DNA of 64,000 nucleotides. Source: Lutjanus erythropterus (taxonomy: Eukaryota > Chordata > Actinopteri > Lutjaniformes > Lutjanidae). The stretch covers positions 17,413,320 through 17,477,319 of the forward strand of contig CM034601.1 of assembly GCA_020091685.1 (NCBI GenBank), read 5' to 3'. The notes under the pieces were generated by a model that was not told the origin of the DNA, searched no databases, and saw nothing but the letters and a program-made list of their open reading frames with translations. The position numbers and the translations under genes were made by a program. Of the stretch, positions 44,861 through 55,836 are shown one piece after another (the first letter of the stretch is position 1; each line of letters begins with the position of its first letter).

Positions 44861-46405
44861 CATGAGGATATTTTTTCTTTTATTGGTCCATACAAAGTAT
44901 TATGAGATAAAGATACATATTCAAGCTCAAAACATACACACAATCACACAGTTATTACTCAGTCTCTTTGTTTATTAAGCAGAGTGTCTTTGGCAGGAAC
45001 GACACACATGGTCACACAACCTGTTTGAAAGGATTCTGTCATCTACACTGGAAAAACCAGATCCTCTGTTCATCGATTTTTGGCATTTGTCATCACTCAT
45101 AACTGTTCATCCCTTGAAAAAAATAAAAACCTGCCATGACGTGCTTACAAATGACCTATACTGTAATGACATACAACAATACAAAAAGAAAAAAAATATA
45201 AAAAGAAAAACTTATATGAATCACATAATCATCCACATTGTTTGAACAAGAAAGAATAGCCAAAATATCAGGCTTAGACAGAAAATAATAACTACACAGG
45301 TAGATTTCACGTATAATTTGTTTCATAGGTGTTTAATTTCTGAATGTCACACATAGAGAACATACTAAGAGTATGTGGGACTAATAAACAGCATAAACAA
45401 AAACAAGGAAAATAGTGTGAAAGTTTCCATAATGCTCTAAAATACAAAAACATTATATATTCACATTTAGAGAATCAAAAAAAGCACATTTACAACATAT
45501 ATGATTCTTCAGGATGTTTTATGTTAAAATGACACATTCATACTGCAACATACTGTGTTACATGATATGATAGAACTTGACTCATTTTCATGGGACAAAT
45601 TAAAGGTGAAACTTTCAAAAACTCTTCATTTAATCTCAAACGGCGTCAGTTCTGAAGATTTAAACGTAGGCCTTGCTGCTGTCGGTAGACTGAGCCTTGA
45701 GTACTTCACATCATAGTTGGTCTCTTCTCTAGGGGACAGGAGCTGCAGAGAGGCCTCCGCCCAGGAACAGCAGCCCTGCAGTCCCAGCCGATGTAGAGTG
45801 AAGCCCCAGCTCCCTCTGAGCGCTGGACAGAATGGGGTTGTAGATGATGGTGTTTGTGGTCCAGCGAACGAGGATGAGCACCAAGAGGCTGCGATGATGA
45901 AGACAATTCCAGCAGTGATGGCCACTTTGCATTTTTGCCTCTCATCCTTCACAAAGTTAGTGCACTTGCCCCGACCACACAAGAAGGATCCCAAAGACCG
46001 ATGATGGCGATGACGACGAGCGCTCTGGCAGCCTGCAGGTCTTGAGGCAGGGCCAGGGAGAGATCGTAGACTTTGCACTGCCTCTGACCCGTACTCTGGA
46101 TCACACAGTTCATCCACAAACCCTCCCAGATCACCTGAGCGGTGGCGATGTTTTCACCAACTAAGGGTGTGACTTCCAGGTGGGGAGAGCGCAGATGATG
46201 ATGCTCCCCAGAAAGCGATCACGGCCAGGCCAAACCAGAATCTGTCTTCCACCGGACACCATGCTGAGGCTCTGTTGATCTCTTCACAGACGCAAGTCAC
46301 TGAGTCGCTGAGAGCTGCTGCGAATTACCACTGAGAGAAAAAAGAGGTAGTGGTTTTATTTCCCACTCAAAGGAGAAGTCGACAGTGTCTTTGTCACTGT
46401 TACTA
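44745..46405. repeat. Tandem segmental duplication, left copy
   Basis: Starts TTCTTAAAAGAATCAACAGA and runs through the frame-broken claudin at 45660-46262 to GTGTCTTTGTCACT. It corresponds to 47680-49378. The two copies differ by many single-base insertions/deletions and fewer substitutions, in coding and non-coding parts alike. Confidence 0.75.
45660..46262 (-). pseudogene. Claudin-3/4-like copy with multiple frameshifts (left copy)
   Basis: The minus strand from ATG 46262 to a claudin-like end at 45660 encodes claudin pieces in shifting frames. They are [28 protein letters not shown] (GLW, C, C signature), [35 protein letters not shown], and finally SSKAYV followed by a stop. At least six frame changes are needed, so as written no claudin could be made. 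Intended length (about 200 aa) fits a normal claudin with the PDZ-binding YV end. It is either a pseudogene or a locus with residual assembly indels. An upstream acceptor suggests a spliced 5' UTR. Confidence 0.75.
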
Positions 46406-46414
46406 TCTCTTATG

Positions 46415-46755
46415 TTAACGGGTCAGTTTTGACCCGTGTCTTGAATCAGCCATAAAATATATTTATCATCCAATTTGTTTCTTACCTCTCGTTACCTTGT
46501 TAGGCTTCCTTTTCCATGAAAAGATTGGTTTTAATATTTTTTTGTGGCCCCTGGACCTTTCTTTTGACAGCATACCCTCGTTTTCAATATAAAAAATCAA
46601 ATGAACCTCAAGAGAATTATATAAATAAATAAAAGTTGTTATGTTACCTGACTGTTACTGAGGGTATTAGAACACATCTCTTAAATGTTCAATTTTAATG
46701 TTATTGACTATAGTAACATCTGTGGTGTTATGGGTCAATTTTGACCCATATATAT
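46415..46755. mobile_element. MITE with GGGTCA-TTTTGACCC ends
   Basis: GGGTCAGTTTTGACCCGTG (46420-46438) and ATGGGTCAATTTTGACCCAT (about 46730-46749) mark each end; each is itself palindromic. It lies in the insertion that separates the left claudin copy from a leftover 5' fragment. Confidence 0.45.
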
Positions 46756-46837
46756 TTACTCCAAGAAAAGGCAAAAACAGGTCTTTTCTTTTCAAAAATA
46801 GAACTTAATACAAATACAAAATAAAAAGCAGAACTAG

Positions 46838-47205
46838 TGTCCATCCATCCATTTTCTGTAACCGCTTATTCCCAAAGGGTCGGGGGCTGGAGCTATCCCA
46901 GCTGACATTGGGCGAGAGGCAGGGTACACCCTGGACAAGTCGCCAGTTCATCGCAGGGCTGACACATAGACAGACAATCCCTCACACTCACATTCATGCC
47001 TACGGGCAATTTAGAGTCACCAATTAACCTAGAATGCATGTCTTTGGACATGGGAGGAAGCCAGAGAACCTGGAGAGAACCATAAACACGGGGAGAACAT
47101 GCAAACTCCGCACAGAGAGCTGCCCCAGCCAATCATTGAACTGGGACCTTCTTGCTGTGACGAAGTGACAGTGCTGACCACTGCACCACCGTGCCGCCCA
47201 CTAGA
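46838..47205 (+). mobile_element. Dispersed retroelement-like repeat (CCATCCATTTTCTGTAACCG type)
   Basis: Starts CCATCCATCCATTTTCTGTA. It contains GGGTACACCCTGGACAAGTC, TAGAGTCACCAATTAACCTA and GGGGAGAACATGCAAACTCC, and ends CACTGCACCACCGTGCCGCC. This is one of the commonest dispersed repeats of teleosts. It is usually classed with LINE-type elements, but I cannot confirm the class. Confidence 0.65.
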
Positions 47206-47361
47206 ACTAGTAATAAAACAAAATGTAGATTTGGAAATCAAACAAACAACAACCAATCAAACAAATCAAACCAACAGAAATCAGTACTAGTTCCATAAAA
47301 ACTCTATGTGCAAGAACATGCAGTAATGTGGTTTTGGATGCATGTGTGGCAAAAGTGACAC

Positions 47362-47660
47362 TCTGTCGATCTCTTCACAGACGCAAGTCGCTGAGTCACT
47401 GAGCTGCTGTGAATTACTGAGAGAAAAAAAGAGGTAGTGGTTTTATTGCCCACTCAGAGGAGGAGTCAGCAGTGTCTTTGTCACTACAGGTTTTGTTGTT
47501 AAATGAGATGTCAGAGGAGGAGTTTTCCTGCATAGGTGAAACTGGTTTGTGAAGAAATCTCATCTGACCAGTTGCTTCACAACACTGAGAACGGCAGAGT
47601 TTCAGAGGCATACACTGAGCCCCTGTAAGGAAAAAATCACAGAAATACAGCATAAAAACA
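47362..47660 (-). pseudogene. Orphan 5' flank of a claudin copy
   Basis: Matches the 5' untranslated and upstream DNA of the two claudin copies (46271-46405 and 49250-49560), from the CTCTTCACAG stretch outward, but no claudin coding sequence is attached. It is either the displaced remainder of the left copy or a third copy that lost its coding part. Confidence 0.55.
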
Positions 47661-47679
47661 TACAACAAACTAACAAACT

Positions 47680-49378
47680 GATTCTTAAAAGAATCAACAG
47701 AAGTTCTTGTCTAATAATGATTTTTTACCTCATAATTTTGACTTTAATCTCATACTTTTGCTTTTTTTATCTCATGATTACCTTTTATCTCCTAATCATT
47801 GCTTACCATGACGATATTTTTCTTTTACTGGTCCATACAAAGTATTATGAGATAAAAGATACATATTCAAGCTCAAAACATACACACAATCACACAGTTA
47901 TTACTCAGTCTCTTTGTTTATTAAGCAGTGTCTTTGGCAGGAACGACACACATGGTCACACAACCTGTTTGAAAGGATTCTGTCATCTACACTGGAAAAA
48001 CCAGATCCTCTGTTCATCGATTTTTGGCATTTGTCATCACTCATAACTGTTCATCCCTTTGAAAAAAATAAAAACCTGCCATGAGCGTTAACAAAATGAC
48101 CTATACTGTAATGACATACAACAATACAAAAGAGAAAAATATACAAAAAGAAAAACTTATATGAATCAAATCTTATCAAGACTTATATAAATCACATAAT
48201 CATCCACATTGTTTGAACAAGAAAGAATAACCAAAATATCAGGCTTACACAGAAAACAGTAACTACACAGGTAGATTTCACGTATAATTTGTTTCATATA
48301 TTGGTGTTTTAACACACATTCTGAATGTCACACATAGAGAACATGCTAAGTGAGTATGTGGGACTAATAAACAGCATAAACAAAAACAAGAAAACAGTGT
48401 GAAAGTTTCCATAATGCTCTAAAAATACAAAACATTGTATATTCACATTTAGAGAATCAAAAAAAAGCACATTTACATATATGATTCTTCAGGATGTTTT
48501 ATGTTAAAATGACACATTCATACTGCAACATACTGTGTTATCACATTATAGAACTTGACTCATTTTCATGGGACAAATTAAAGGTGAAACTTTCAAAAAC
48601 TCTTCATTTAATCTCAAACGGCGTCCCAGTTCTGAAGATTTAAACGTGGCCTTGCTGCTGTCGGTAGACTGAGCCTTGAGTACTTCACATCATAGTTGGT
48701 CTCCTCTGGGGACAGGAGCTGCAGAGGAGGCCTCCGCCCAGGAACAGCAGCCCTGCAGTCCCCAGCCGATGTAGAGTGAAGCCCCAGCTCCCTCCTCTGA
48801 GCGTTGGACAGAATGGGGTTGTAGAAATCCCGGATGATGGTGTTGGCGGTCCAGCAGGCGGGGATGAGCACCAAGAGGCCTGCGATGATGAAGACAATTC
48901 CAGCAGCGATGGCCACCTTGCATTTTGCCTCGTCCTCCACAAAGTTAGTGCATTTGCCCCGACCACACCGAAGGATCCCAAAGACCCCGGTTAGGCGATG
49001 ACGACGAGCGCTCTGGCAGCCTGCAGGTCTTGAGGCAGGGCCAGGAGAGAATCGTAGACTTTGCATCTGCCCGTGCTCTGGGTCACACAGTTCATCCACA
49101 AACCCTCCCAGATCACCTGAGAGGTGACGATGTTTGCACCAATGAAGGCTGTGACTCTCAGGTGGGAGAGCGCAGATGATGATGCTCCCCAGCCGATCAC
49201 GGCCAGGGCCAAACCAGAATCTGTCTTCCACCGGACACCATGCTGAGGCTCTGTCGATCTCTTCACAGGCATGTCGCTGAGTCGCTGAGAGCTGCTGTGA
49301 TTTCCCACTGAGAGAGACAAAAGCGGTAGAGGTTTTTATTGCCCACTCAGAGGAGAAGTCGACAGTGTCTTCGTCACT
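47680..49378. repeat. Tandem segmental duplication, right copy
   Basis: Counterpart of 44745-46405, about 2.9 kb away in direct orientation, including the second frame-broken claudin. Confidence 0.75.
48640..49241 (-). pseudogene. Claudin-3/4-like copy with multiple frameshifts (right copy)
   Basis: Read on the minus strand from ATG 49241. Claudin segments appear in different frames: [98 protein letters not shown]. The middle-to-TM4 part is intact over about 70 residues and is a textbook claudin-3/4. The tail would read QSTDSSKA then lose frame (GCC-ACG where the left copy has GCC-TAC-G). Several breaks are shared with the left copy, for example near CTGGGGAGC, and others are private. Pseudogene or assembly error; not translatable as written. 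Confidence 0.75.
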
Positions 49379-50739
49379 TACAGGTTTTGTTGTTAAATGA
49401 GATGTCAGAGGAGGAGTTTTCCTGCATAGGTGAAACTGGTTTGTGAAGAAATCTCATCTGACCAGATTGCTTCACAACACTGAGAACGGCAGAGTTTCAG
49501 AGATGCACACTGAGCCCCCTGTAAGGAAAAAAATCACAGAAATACAGCATAAAAACAAACTGTGGTTCTCGTAATTGCACATGCATGTATGATCTGTACA
49601 TTTAAAAAACTATTTGAAAATATCCATCAGTAATGAAGACAGCATGTTTGGACGATACTAGTTATGCAAAAAGGGACTTACCCAGTGATCAACGCTCAAA
49701 TAATGTCACTGTACTGTGGTTACCTCAGTTTCAGTGTCAATTTCTATTTTATTTTAAGACAGCATAAAATAAGATAAGGTAAGTCTTTATTTGGAAATAA
49801 GTACAGCCAGAAGAACTAAAATGGCAGTACTGCAATTATGTAAAGGACACTACATGGGCTCAGGAACACTTGTCAGTGTTTCTGCATCTACAAATGCAAG
49901 TCATATAGTATAGTTTAGTATAGTATATGAGAAAATATAGCAAACTATATGATAAAACAGTTGAACAGAAAACTGATGGAGAGGGAGAGTAGAGTGAGTT
50001 TTAAGTAACTTCAGGTGAAATGTGTGACACCATCCAAATGGTGCTGATCTGATGGGCAAAGTTTATGAGCTTTGAGATGCCAGTCGATACCAGGAACATT
50101 CAGACTGTGATGATACGTACTGCAGGTATTTAAAAGCGCACGTGACAAAATCCCTGCAGGGAATTTTCCCTCTTGTTCTTCTCCCAGCTGAGGCAGGTCA
50201 GCACACACACCCAGCACCACCTGTGTGAAGTGGTCAGTATTCAGTATGTTGCTGAGTGATAGCAGATATTCACTGAACCGGCAAAACACAAATCTGAAAC
50301 ATTGTAGCACTTTGCAAATGTCGTAGCACGAAGGAAAGCTGTAGCTGACTTTCATTCAGCCATTGTATGAAAGTTTCCATAAATAACTAATGAACTTATA
50401 AATAATAATTAACACGCAGTCCTAAATGTGTATTTTGTCATCATGACATGTATCACAACAATATCTCTGAGGAAGAAAATGAGTAGATCACATTTTACCA
50501 AAGAAAATTAGATTAATCTTCAAAGTGTGTGCATGTCCATGGGAGGAAATTGGGAAACCCACTGAGAGAAACAGAGCAACTCATGAACCACTTAGGACAA
50601 AGGCATTGGTTTTAGTGGCATCTAGCAGTGAGGGACCAGGATGAAGACCTCTGCAAGAACATGCACAAGGAACAGGAAACGGGAAATCTGATGCCAACCA
50701 CCATAAAAGCAGAGACAGTTCTTTGTTAAAACTCAACAG

Positions 50740-50782
50740 AGGAAGAAGAAGAAGAAGAAGAAGAAGAAGAAGAAGAAGAAGA
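50740..50782 (+). repeat. (GAA)n microsatellite
   Basis: About 13 GAA/AGA units. A second, interrupted array is at 51060-51097. The serine or arginine runs in frames across them are by-products. Confidence 0.9.
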
Positions 50783-51059
50783 TATATGGATCATATGTAT
50801 GGAGAAAATATTTTCTGGCCTTCCTGCTGATCCTGATGGAAAGATAACTTTACTTGTTAGTAGGGGGTAGCAGTTAATGAACTTTCTCAGAAGCAAGGCA
50901 TGTTCACTTGTAAAGCACATTTCAACAACAAGGCAATTAAAAGTGCTTTATGTAATACAGAACCACAGATCTACATCATAAGATATAGATCTCAGAGGCC
51001 AAATGAGGCAATGATGTCTTGCAATTGGTCAGGGGCAGCAATGCACAAAACAGTCTGCA

Positions 51060-51097
51060 AGAAAAGAAGAAGAAGAAGAAGAGGAAGAAGAAGAAGG
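51060..51097 (+). repeat. Interrupted (GAA)n microsatellite
   Basis: GAA units broken by one GAG. Confidence 0.85.
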
Positions 51098-51344
51098 CTC
51101 TGAGCGGTGCCCTCTAGTGGATGTGTTGCTTAACATCCCTGCCATCGTAAAGGATGCATGGAAGTATGTGAGCAGTGACGGTTATATTGCTTAAAATGGG
51201 AGCATAAATGAGCCTTAATGGGGCTACTAATGTTCTCTGCACGGCTAACTTACATAACTAGCAAATGCCAATTAGTGGTTATAGTTAGTAGCAGTTAGCG
51301 GTTTGCTACTTTAACAACAGTTAATCAAAACCAGAGGTTCTCTG

Positions 51345-51460
51345 CAGCTGCTGCTGGTTTGACTCCCGCTTGCAGCCCTTTGCTGCGTGTCACCCCCCTT
51401 CTCTTTACCCCATTTCCTGCCTGCTTTTCAGCTGTCCTACCATAATAAAGAGAAAAAAAT
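51345..51460 (+). mobile_element. SINE tail fragment
   Basis: CTGCTGGTTTGACTCCCGCT, TTGCTGCGTGTCACCC, TCAGCTGTCCTACCATAATAAAGA. A B-box-like GGTTTGACTCC followed by the 3' body resembles the SINE at 17080-17278. Confidence 0.5.
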
Positions 51461-52352
51461 GAGCACAGAGGTTTGTGTACAGACTAACCTATGGTCACTG
51501 AGAAATTTGCAAAAATGTGAAAGTCCTTATCTAGAATCAGTGTTTAGCTTGTCTGTTCAGGGCCACTGTATAAACATGACAGTGTGTGTAACAGTGCAAC
51601 ACCTCTGTAAAAGAGAACATGCTCTGTATAAACAGCTCATTCTAAGGTAAAGAAAACACTGATTCTTATTTTCAGGTGATTACACACTAATAAAAACATA
51701 CTTAGGAATATTATGTTCCATTTCTGCCATATTCTGCTGATAAATGCTCGAAAATCTTACACACTGAAACTTGAACATTCAGATTCCCTCTTTAATTTCC
51801 CCACAAGTAAAAAGACAATTTTAACACTTCCAGTATAATATAGTTTGTGTATCATCTTGTTCTAGACAGTGCTTTACTGAAGTTTGTAGTGTTTTAGATA
51901 ACTTGCGCATCATTTTATGCAAGTCTCCAAACAAGCCTGACATATTTGATATATTTGGAAACTTGGGATCTCCAGTAGAATTTAACAGTTTTGTGTTCTT
52001 GAAAAATATTTGGCTGCACAACATGAGTTTGTAATGACTATTAAACACATATATCAAGAGTTCTGATAACCATGACATAAAACTTAACTGTACTCTCCAA
52101 ATTAAGTACTATTACCATGTAAACAGAAACAATCAGTGACCAGAGAAAGTGACTGCTGTGATCAGTCCCTCTTAGAACAATGATCCATGCTGATCCACCC
52201 ATCCAGATTTAGGGCATACTGTAATAATATTCACTCTGCGAACATCACACATCTGATTTGGCTTCATCCCCCATGAATAAATCCTTCCACTTGTCCTCCC
52301 TGATCTGTTTGACAAATTACTGCCCAGAGTCTCCTGGTTGTGTCCCCTGAGG

Positions 52353-54546
52353 CTAATAATACATCCCAACCCCACTCTGAGCTTTATTCAGGGAGTTATA
52401 GTCATGCACTTGTGCTTCGTGGTTGACCATCCTCCTTGGTGAATGACGATCAAACATCATGGAGTTGTTTGACCTCATGGCATCAGACTTCAGAGTGGCC
52501 ACGCGGGACGACACGTCGCTGAACTGAGTGTTGGTGCTGTACGGCATGTAAGAGTAGAAGGACGGTTGGGGTCTCTCCTTCTCCCCACAGACAAAGCAGA
52601 TCAGAGCGCCGCCGAGCAGGAGCAGCAGGGAGGAGGCCCAACCGATGTAGATGGAGGAGCCCACCTCTCTCTTCATGGCTGCAGTCACAAAGGGGTCATT
52701 GTAGACTGAGATGGTTACTGCTGCTGACCAGCTGACTGACACCAGGCACAGGATGCCAGCTAAGACACACAGAGCTCCACCCAACAGAGACGCCTGGAAA
52801 AACAAAGGATATCAGTGGTTTAAACTCGTGTTCGTGACTTTTTTGATGGTAGAAAAATGACGTTGTGGTGAAAGACATTTTAAAAAATGGTGTTAAAGCG
52901 TCTTTTTTGATACTGATACAATACTAGCAAATGTTCTGCTTCTGTTTCAGATTTTGTGGGATTTCCACCATCAATTGATTATTGTTTTTACCCTTAACAC
53001 TAAACTAGTGGAGGCTGGTTTTCAATATCCACAAGGTGGATCTCCTTTTACTGCTTCCTGTACTTAGATGCTATTGGTGCGTTCGAATCAGGTTGTGTTT
53101 ACTGTATTTATGAAATGGGCCTATTTGAATGCCTCCCTCATGTCATGTTCACAACATCATGAACTGGAGGTTTTCTGTTGGCTTTGAGTTCACAACGTCA
53201 TGTTCACGAGTTTCAAGTCATTATTACAAGTTCATTAGTGCCATTTTAACTTAGCATACATGCTAGGCTCAACCATGTTGAAAAGAAAGTCAAATTTTGA
53301 AGAGGATTAAAAAAGATGTTAGGGGACCTTTAAAAGGGACATAGTCACATCTTAAATAAGTTAATGTTAGCAAAATGCTAGCTAACTAGCTAGGTATGTA
53401 CATTTATGTAAATTAGCTAGCTTTTTGCTAACATTAGCTATCAGATGTAAGTAGCAAGGTAACAACTGAGATAGATTAGCTAGTTAGTTAGCTAGTGATT
53501 TTTTTAAAAATAGCTAACTTAAGATGTGCGTATATGCCACTTTTACATTTCCACCAGCAACATCTTTTGCCGTTTTTTTTGTTTTGTTTTTTTTTCTTCT
53601 TTTTTTTAACAAAGACGAACGATGAACACATAGTTGCAGTACAAGAAACATAAAAGGAGAAAGCTGATCGAGAATACCAAACTTGCTCAATTGTTATTAG
53701 AGCACAGAGCAAAAAGGTGTGGAACAGGTAAATTCTTATTAATCAAATTACCACTAACTAACAAACAGGATTAAAAGCCCACAGATATAATATATATAAG
53801 ATAATAAAATTTGGAAATTATAAATTAATTACTTGCTACAGTGTATATTATTAAAACCCAAAACGCCCAGTCTACACAGTGTAAAAACATCTCTACCTTC
53901 TTTTTGGAGGAAGAGTTATTGGTCGGCGGCTCTAAAGGGTCCGGTGGAGTGCCACTACAGTTGGCCACGCCTCCTCCAAGGAGAGCAACAATGAATCCCA
54001 GGAGGCCGGTGAGGATGGAGAGCAATGTGAGGGCACGTCCAGCCTGGATGTCGGGGGTCATAGTGATGGATGATGTGTGTCTCTTGCACTGCATCTGACC
54101 TGTGGCCTGAAGGATGCAGTGTAACCACAGACCATCCCAGACCTAATACAGAGGGGACAGAGGGGACAGAGGGAACCTTCAGCGAGATTTAAAGCAGCCT
54201 ATATGCTCATTTATGATCCATGTTGATGCAGAAGTTGACATTTAATGTAAAATGCATGGTATATTATTTTTCAGTCAGTCAGAGTGAGGATGACTTAATT
54301 CATCGTCATACTATTTCATGTAGTCTATAAGGAGTATTTGTTTTTAAATGGATGAACAAATTCAACCTTTAGTATGTGAAATGAATTGTTACATGATGTA
54401 TAAGGACTTACCGACTGTGCAGTGACAATATTTGCTCCCACAAACGATGTCTCGCGCCACATTGGCAGTCCACATGCCAAACACACCCCTAAAACCCCCA
54501 TCATAACCAGTGCCAGGCCCCCAATCTGCCTGCCCTGCCCACCCAT
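52353..54546 (-). CDS. Three-exon claudin, paralogue 1 (273 aa)
   Basis: Coding exons on the minus strand are 54546-54412, 54142-53897 and 52793-52353, 822 nt in total, both introns phase 0 and GT-AG. TM1 is about residues 9-28. ECL1 carries W30, GLW (49-51), C54 and C64 (VWDGLWLHCILQATGQ). TM2 follows AGRAL (about 82-106), then a polar linker with SSSKKK just before the second intron. TM3 begins SLLGGALCVL (about 129-149) and TM4 follows YIGWASS (about 174-196). The tail is about 75 residues, tyrosine- and serine-rich, and ends GMYY. The first methionine of the ORF lies further upstream, but MGGQGRQIGG at 54546 matches the paralogue and normal claudin spacing to W30. The three-exon structure differs from the single-exon claudins around it. 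Orthologue not assigned. Confidence 0.85.
53360..53440. repeat. GTTAGC/GCTAGC palindrome in claudin intron
   Basis: TTAATGTTAGCAAAATGCTAGC (53361-53382 and onward) is mirrored by GCTAGCTTTTTGCTAACATT (about 53416-53435), making a hairpin with arms of about 28 nt. Similar GCTAGCTAACTAGC words occur at about 57764-57785 in the neighbouring paralogue. Confidence 0.6.
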
Positions 54547-54619
54547 TAAAAAATGTGCAGTTATGCAGCAATAAACTAAAACTAGAGCCACAAAAAAAAG
54601 CCAATTCATCAAAAAATAC

Positions 54620-55836
54620 CCCCCGTCACTCCAGAAAAAGTTATGATCTTCGATGTTTCTTGGCAGGTTTCGCTTGTCTTGTCTCTGCTGACATGGGGAG
54701 TAACATCCTGTTGTCGCTCATGTTTTGCTGTTATGTTAAAGAGTCATATGACACAAAGATCAACAGAGATGTGCAAACGTGGTCTGGGGGTTGACAGCTT
54801 GTGAGGTGTCTGTAAATATACAGAGACTATCCAAACACCTCTGAGCTAGAACCAAATCAAGTTTTTCAGGCTATTATAGACGATGAAATGTCTGATATAG
54901 AGCCCTGACAAGCACCTCTCCTCCTTTTCTTCTCAGTTTCTGATATGTCTCAGATGTTTTGATCAACGTATGTATGGAAAAAAAAAGCAGTTTCAGTACA
55001 AAAACACAAATATAAAAGGTGTATTTATTGACTTTCTTCCACTTGACATGGCAGAGCCTGCACAACAACTGAACAACCAGGCGAAGCATGTTAAAGAGTT
55101 ACATAAACAGTAACTGTATTCCATTACAGTTACAGATTAAAATGACGTAATCAGTTATCAATCTAGCAAAAAAAAAAATGGGAATATGAACAGGATTACA
55201 ATTTTATGATACATATTAAAATAAAGAACAATATACTACCATGTGCAGTGTGCACACATTACAGCACTTCACAAGTCTCACAAAACCATTCTGGTCTCAG
55301 TGAAACCAGCTAATCTTACATTTCACGTTATACCCTCAGCTGTGAAAATACTGTCGTCATCCGAGAACCTGTTAATACTGACGCTGCTGCTACCTCTGAA
55401 GAGTGTTCTGGGACTGTCGGTGGTGATGTTAGTAATCTGGGTGGTGTTTAGTTGAAGTTTGAGTGTGAAGTGTGACCACTATACTTTTAAAAGCCCATAA
55501 ATACCACTAATAACTGACATACATGCATAACGAAGGAATAGCTGGACAGACTATTAATATCCCTTACAATGAACATAAAACATTATATTAGGCAAAACAA
55601 TAAGACCATATTTGGTACTGAGGTAATTCAAAAGTGATGGAAAGTAATCAAGTTACATTACTTTAATACTGTGATACTTGGATGAGGTTACTGACTAAAC
55701 TATTTAACAAGTAATTAGTAACCCAAGTCAGCTTCTTTGACAGCTCCTGTGTGATAAAGAGTGATAATAAAATTTTATTTGGCTGATTTATTTGCCTTAT
55801 TCTGTATCAATTTCAGGAATGTTGTCTCTGGATTTC
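54620..55836. other. Spacer between the two three-exon claudins
   Basis: 54620-55040 is paralogous to 59130-59605, for example CCAGAAAAAGTTAT, TTTTCAGGCT and a minus-strand AATAAA (GTATTTATTG versus GAATTTATTG). The duplication therefore included the promoter side of the gene and the putative poly(A) site of the next one. Confidence 0.5.

Larger units (their letters stand above)
49560..52350. other. Repeat-rich spacer in the claudin cluster
   Basis: No gene seen. It holds two GAA arrays (50742-50781 and 51060-51097) and a SINE tail fragment (51345-51460). Confidence 0.45.

Noticed and set aside
50726..50920. Serine-run protein over a GAA array
   Set aside because: Microsatellite translation with no supporting features.
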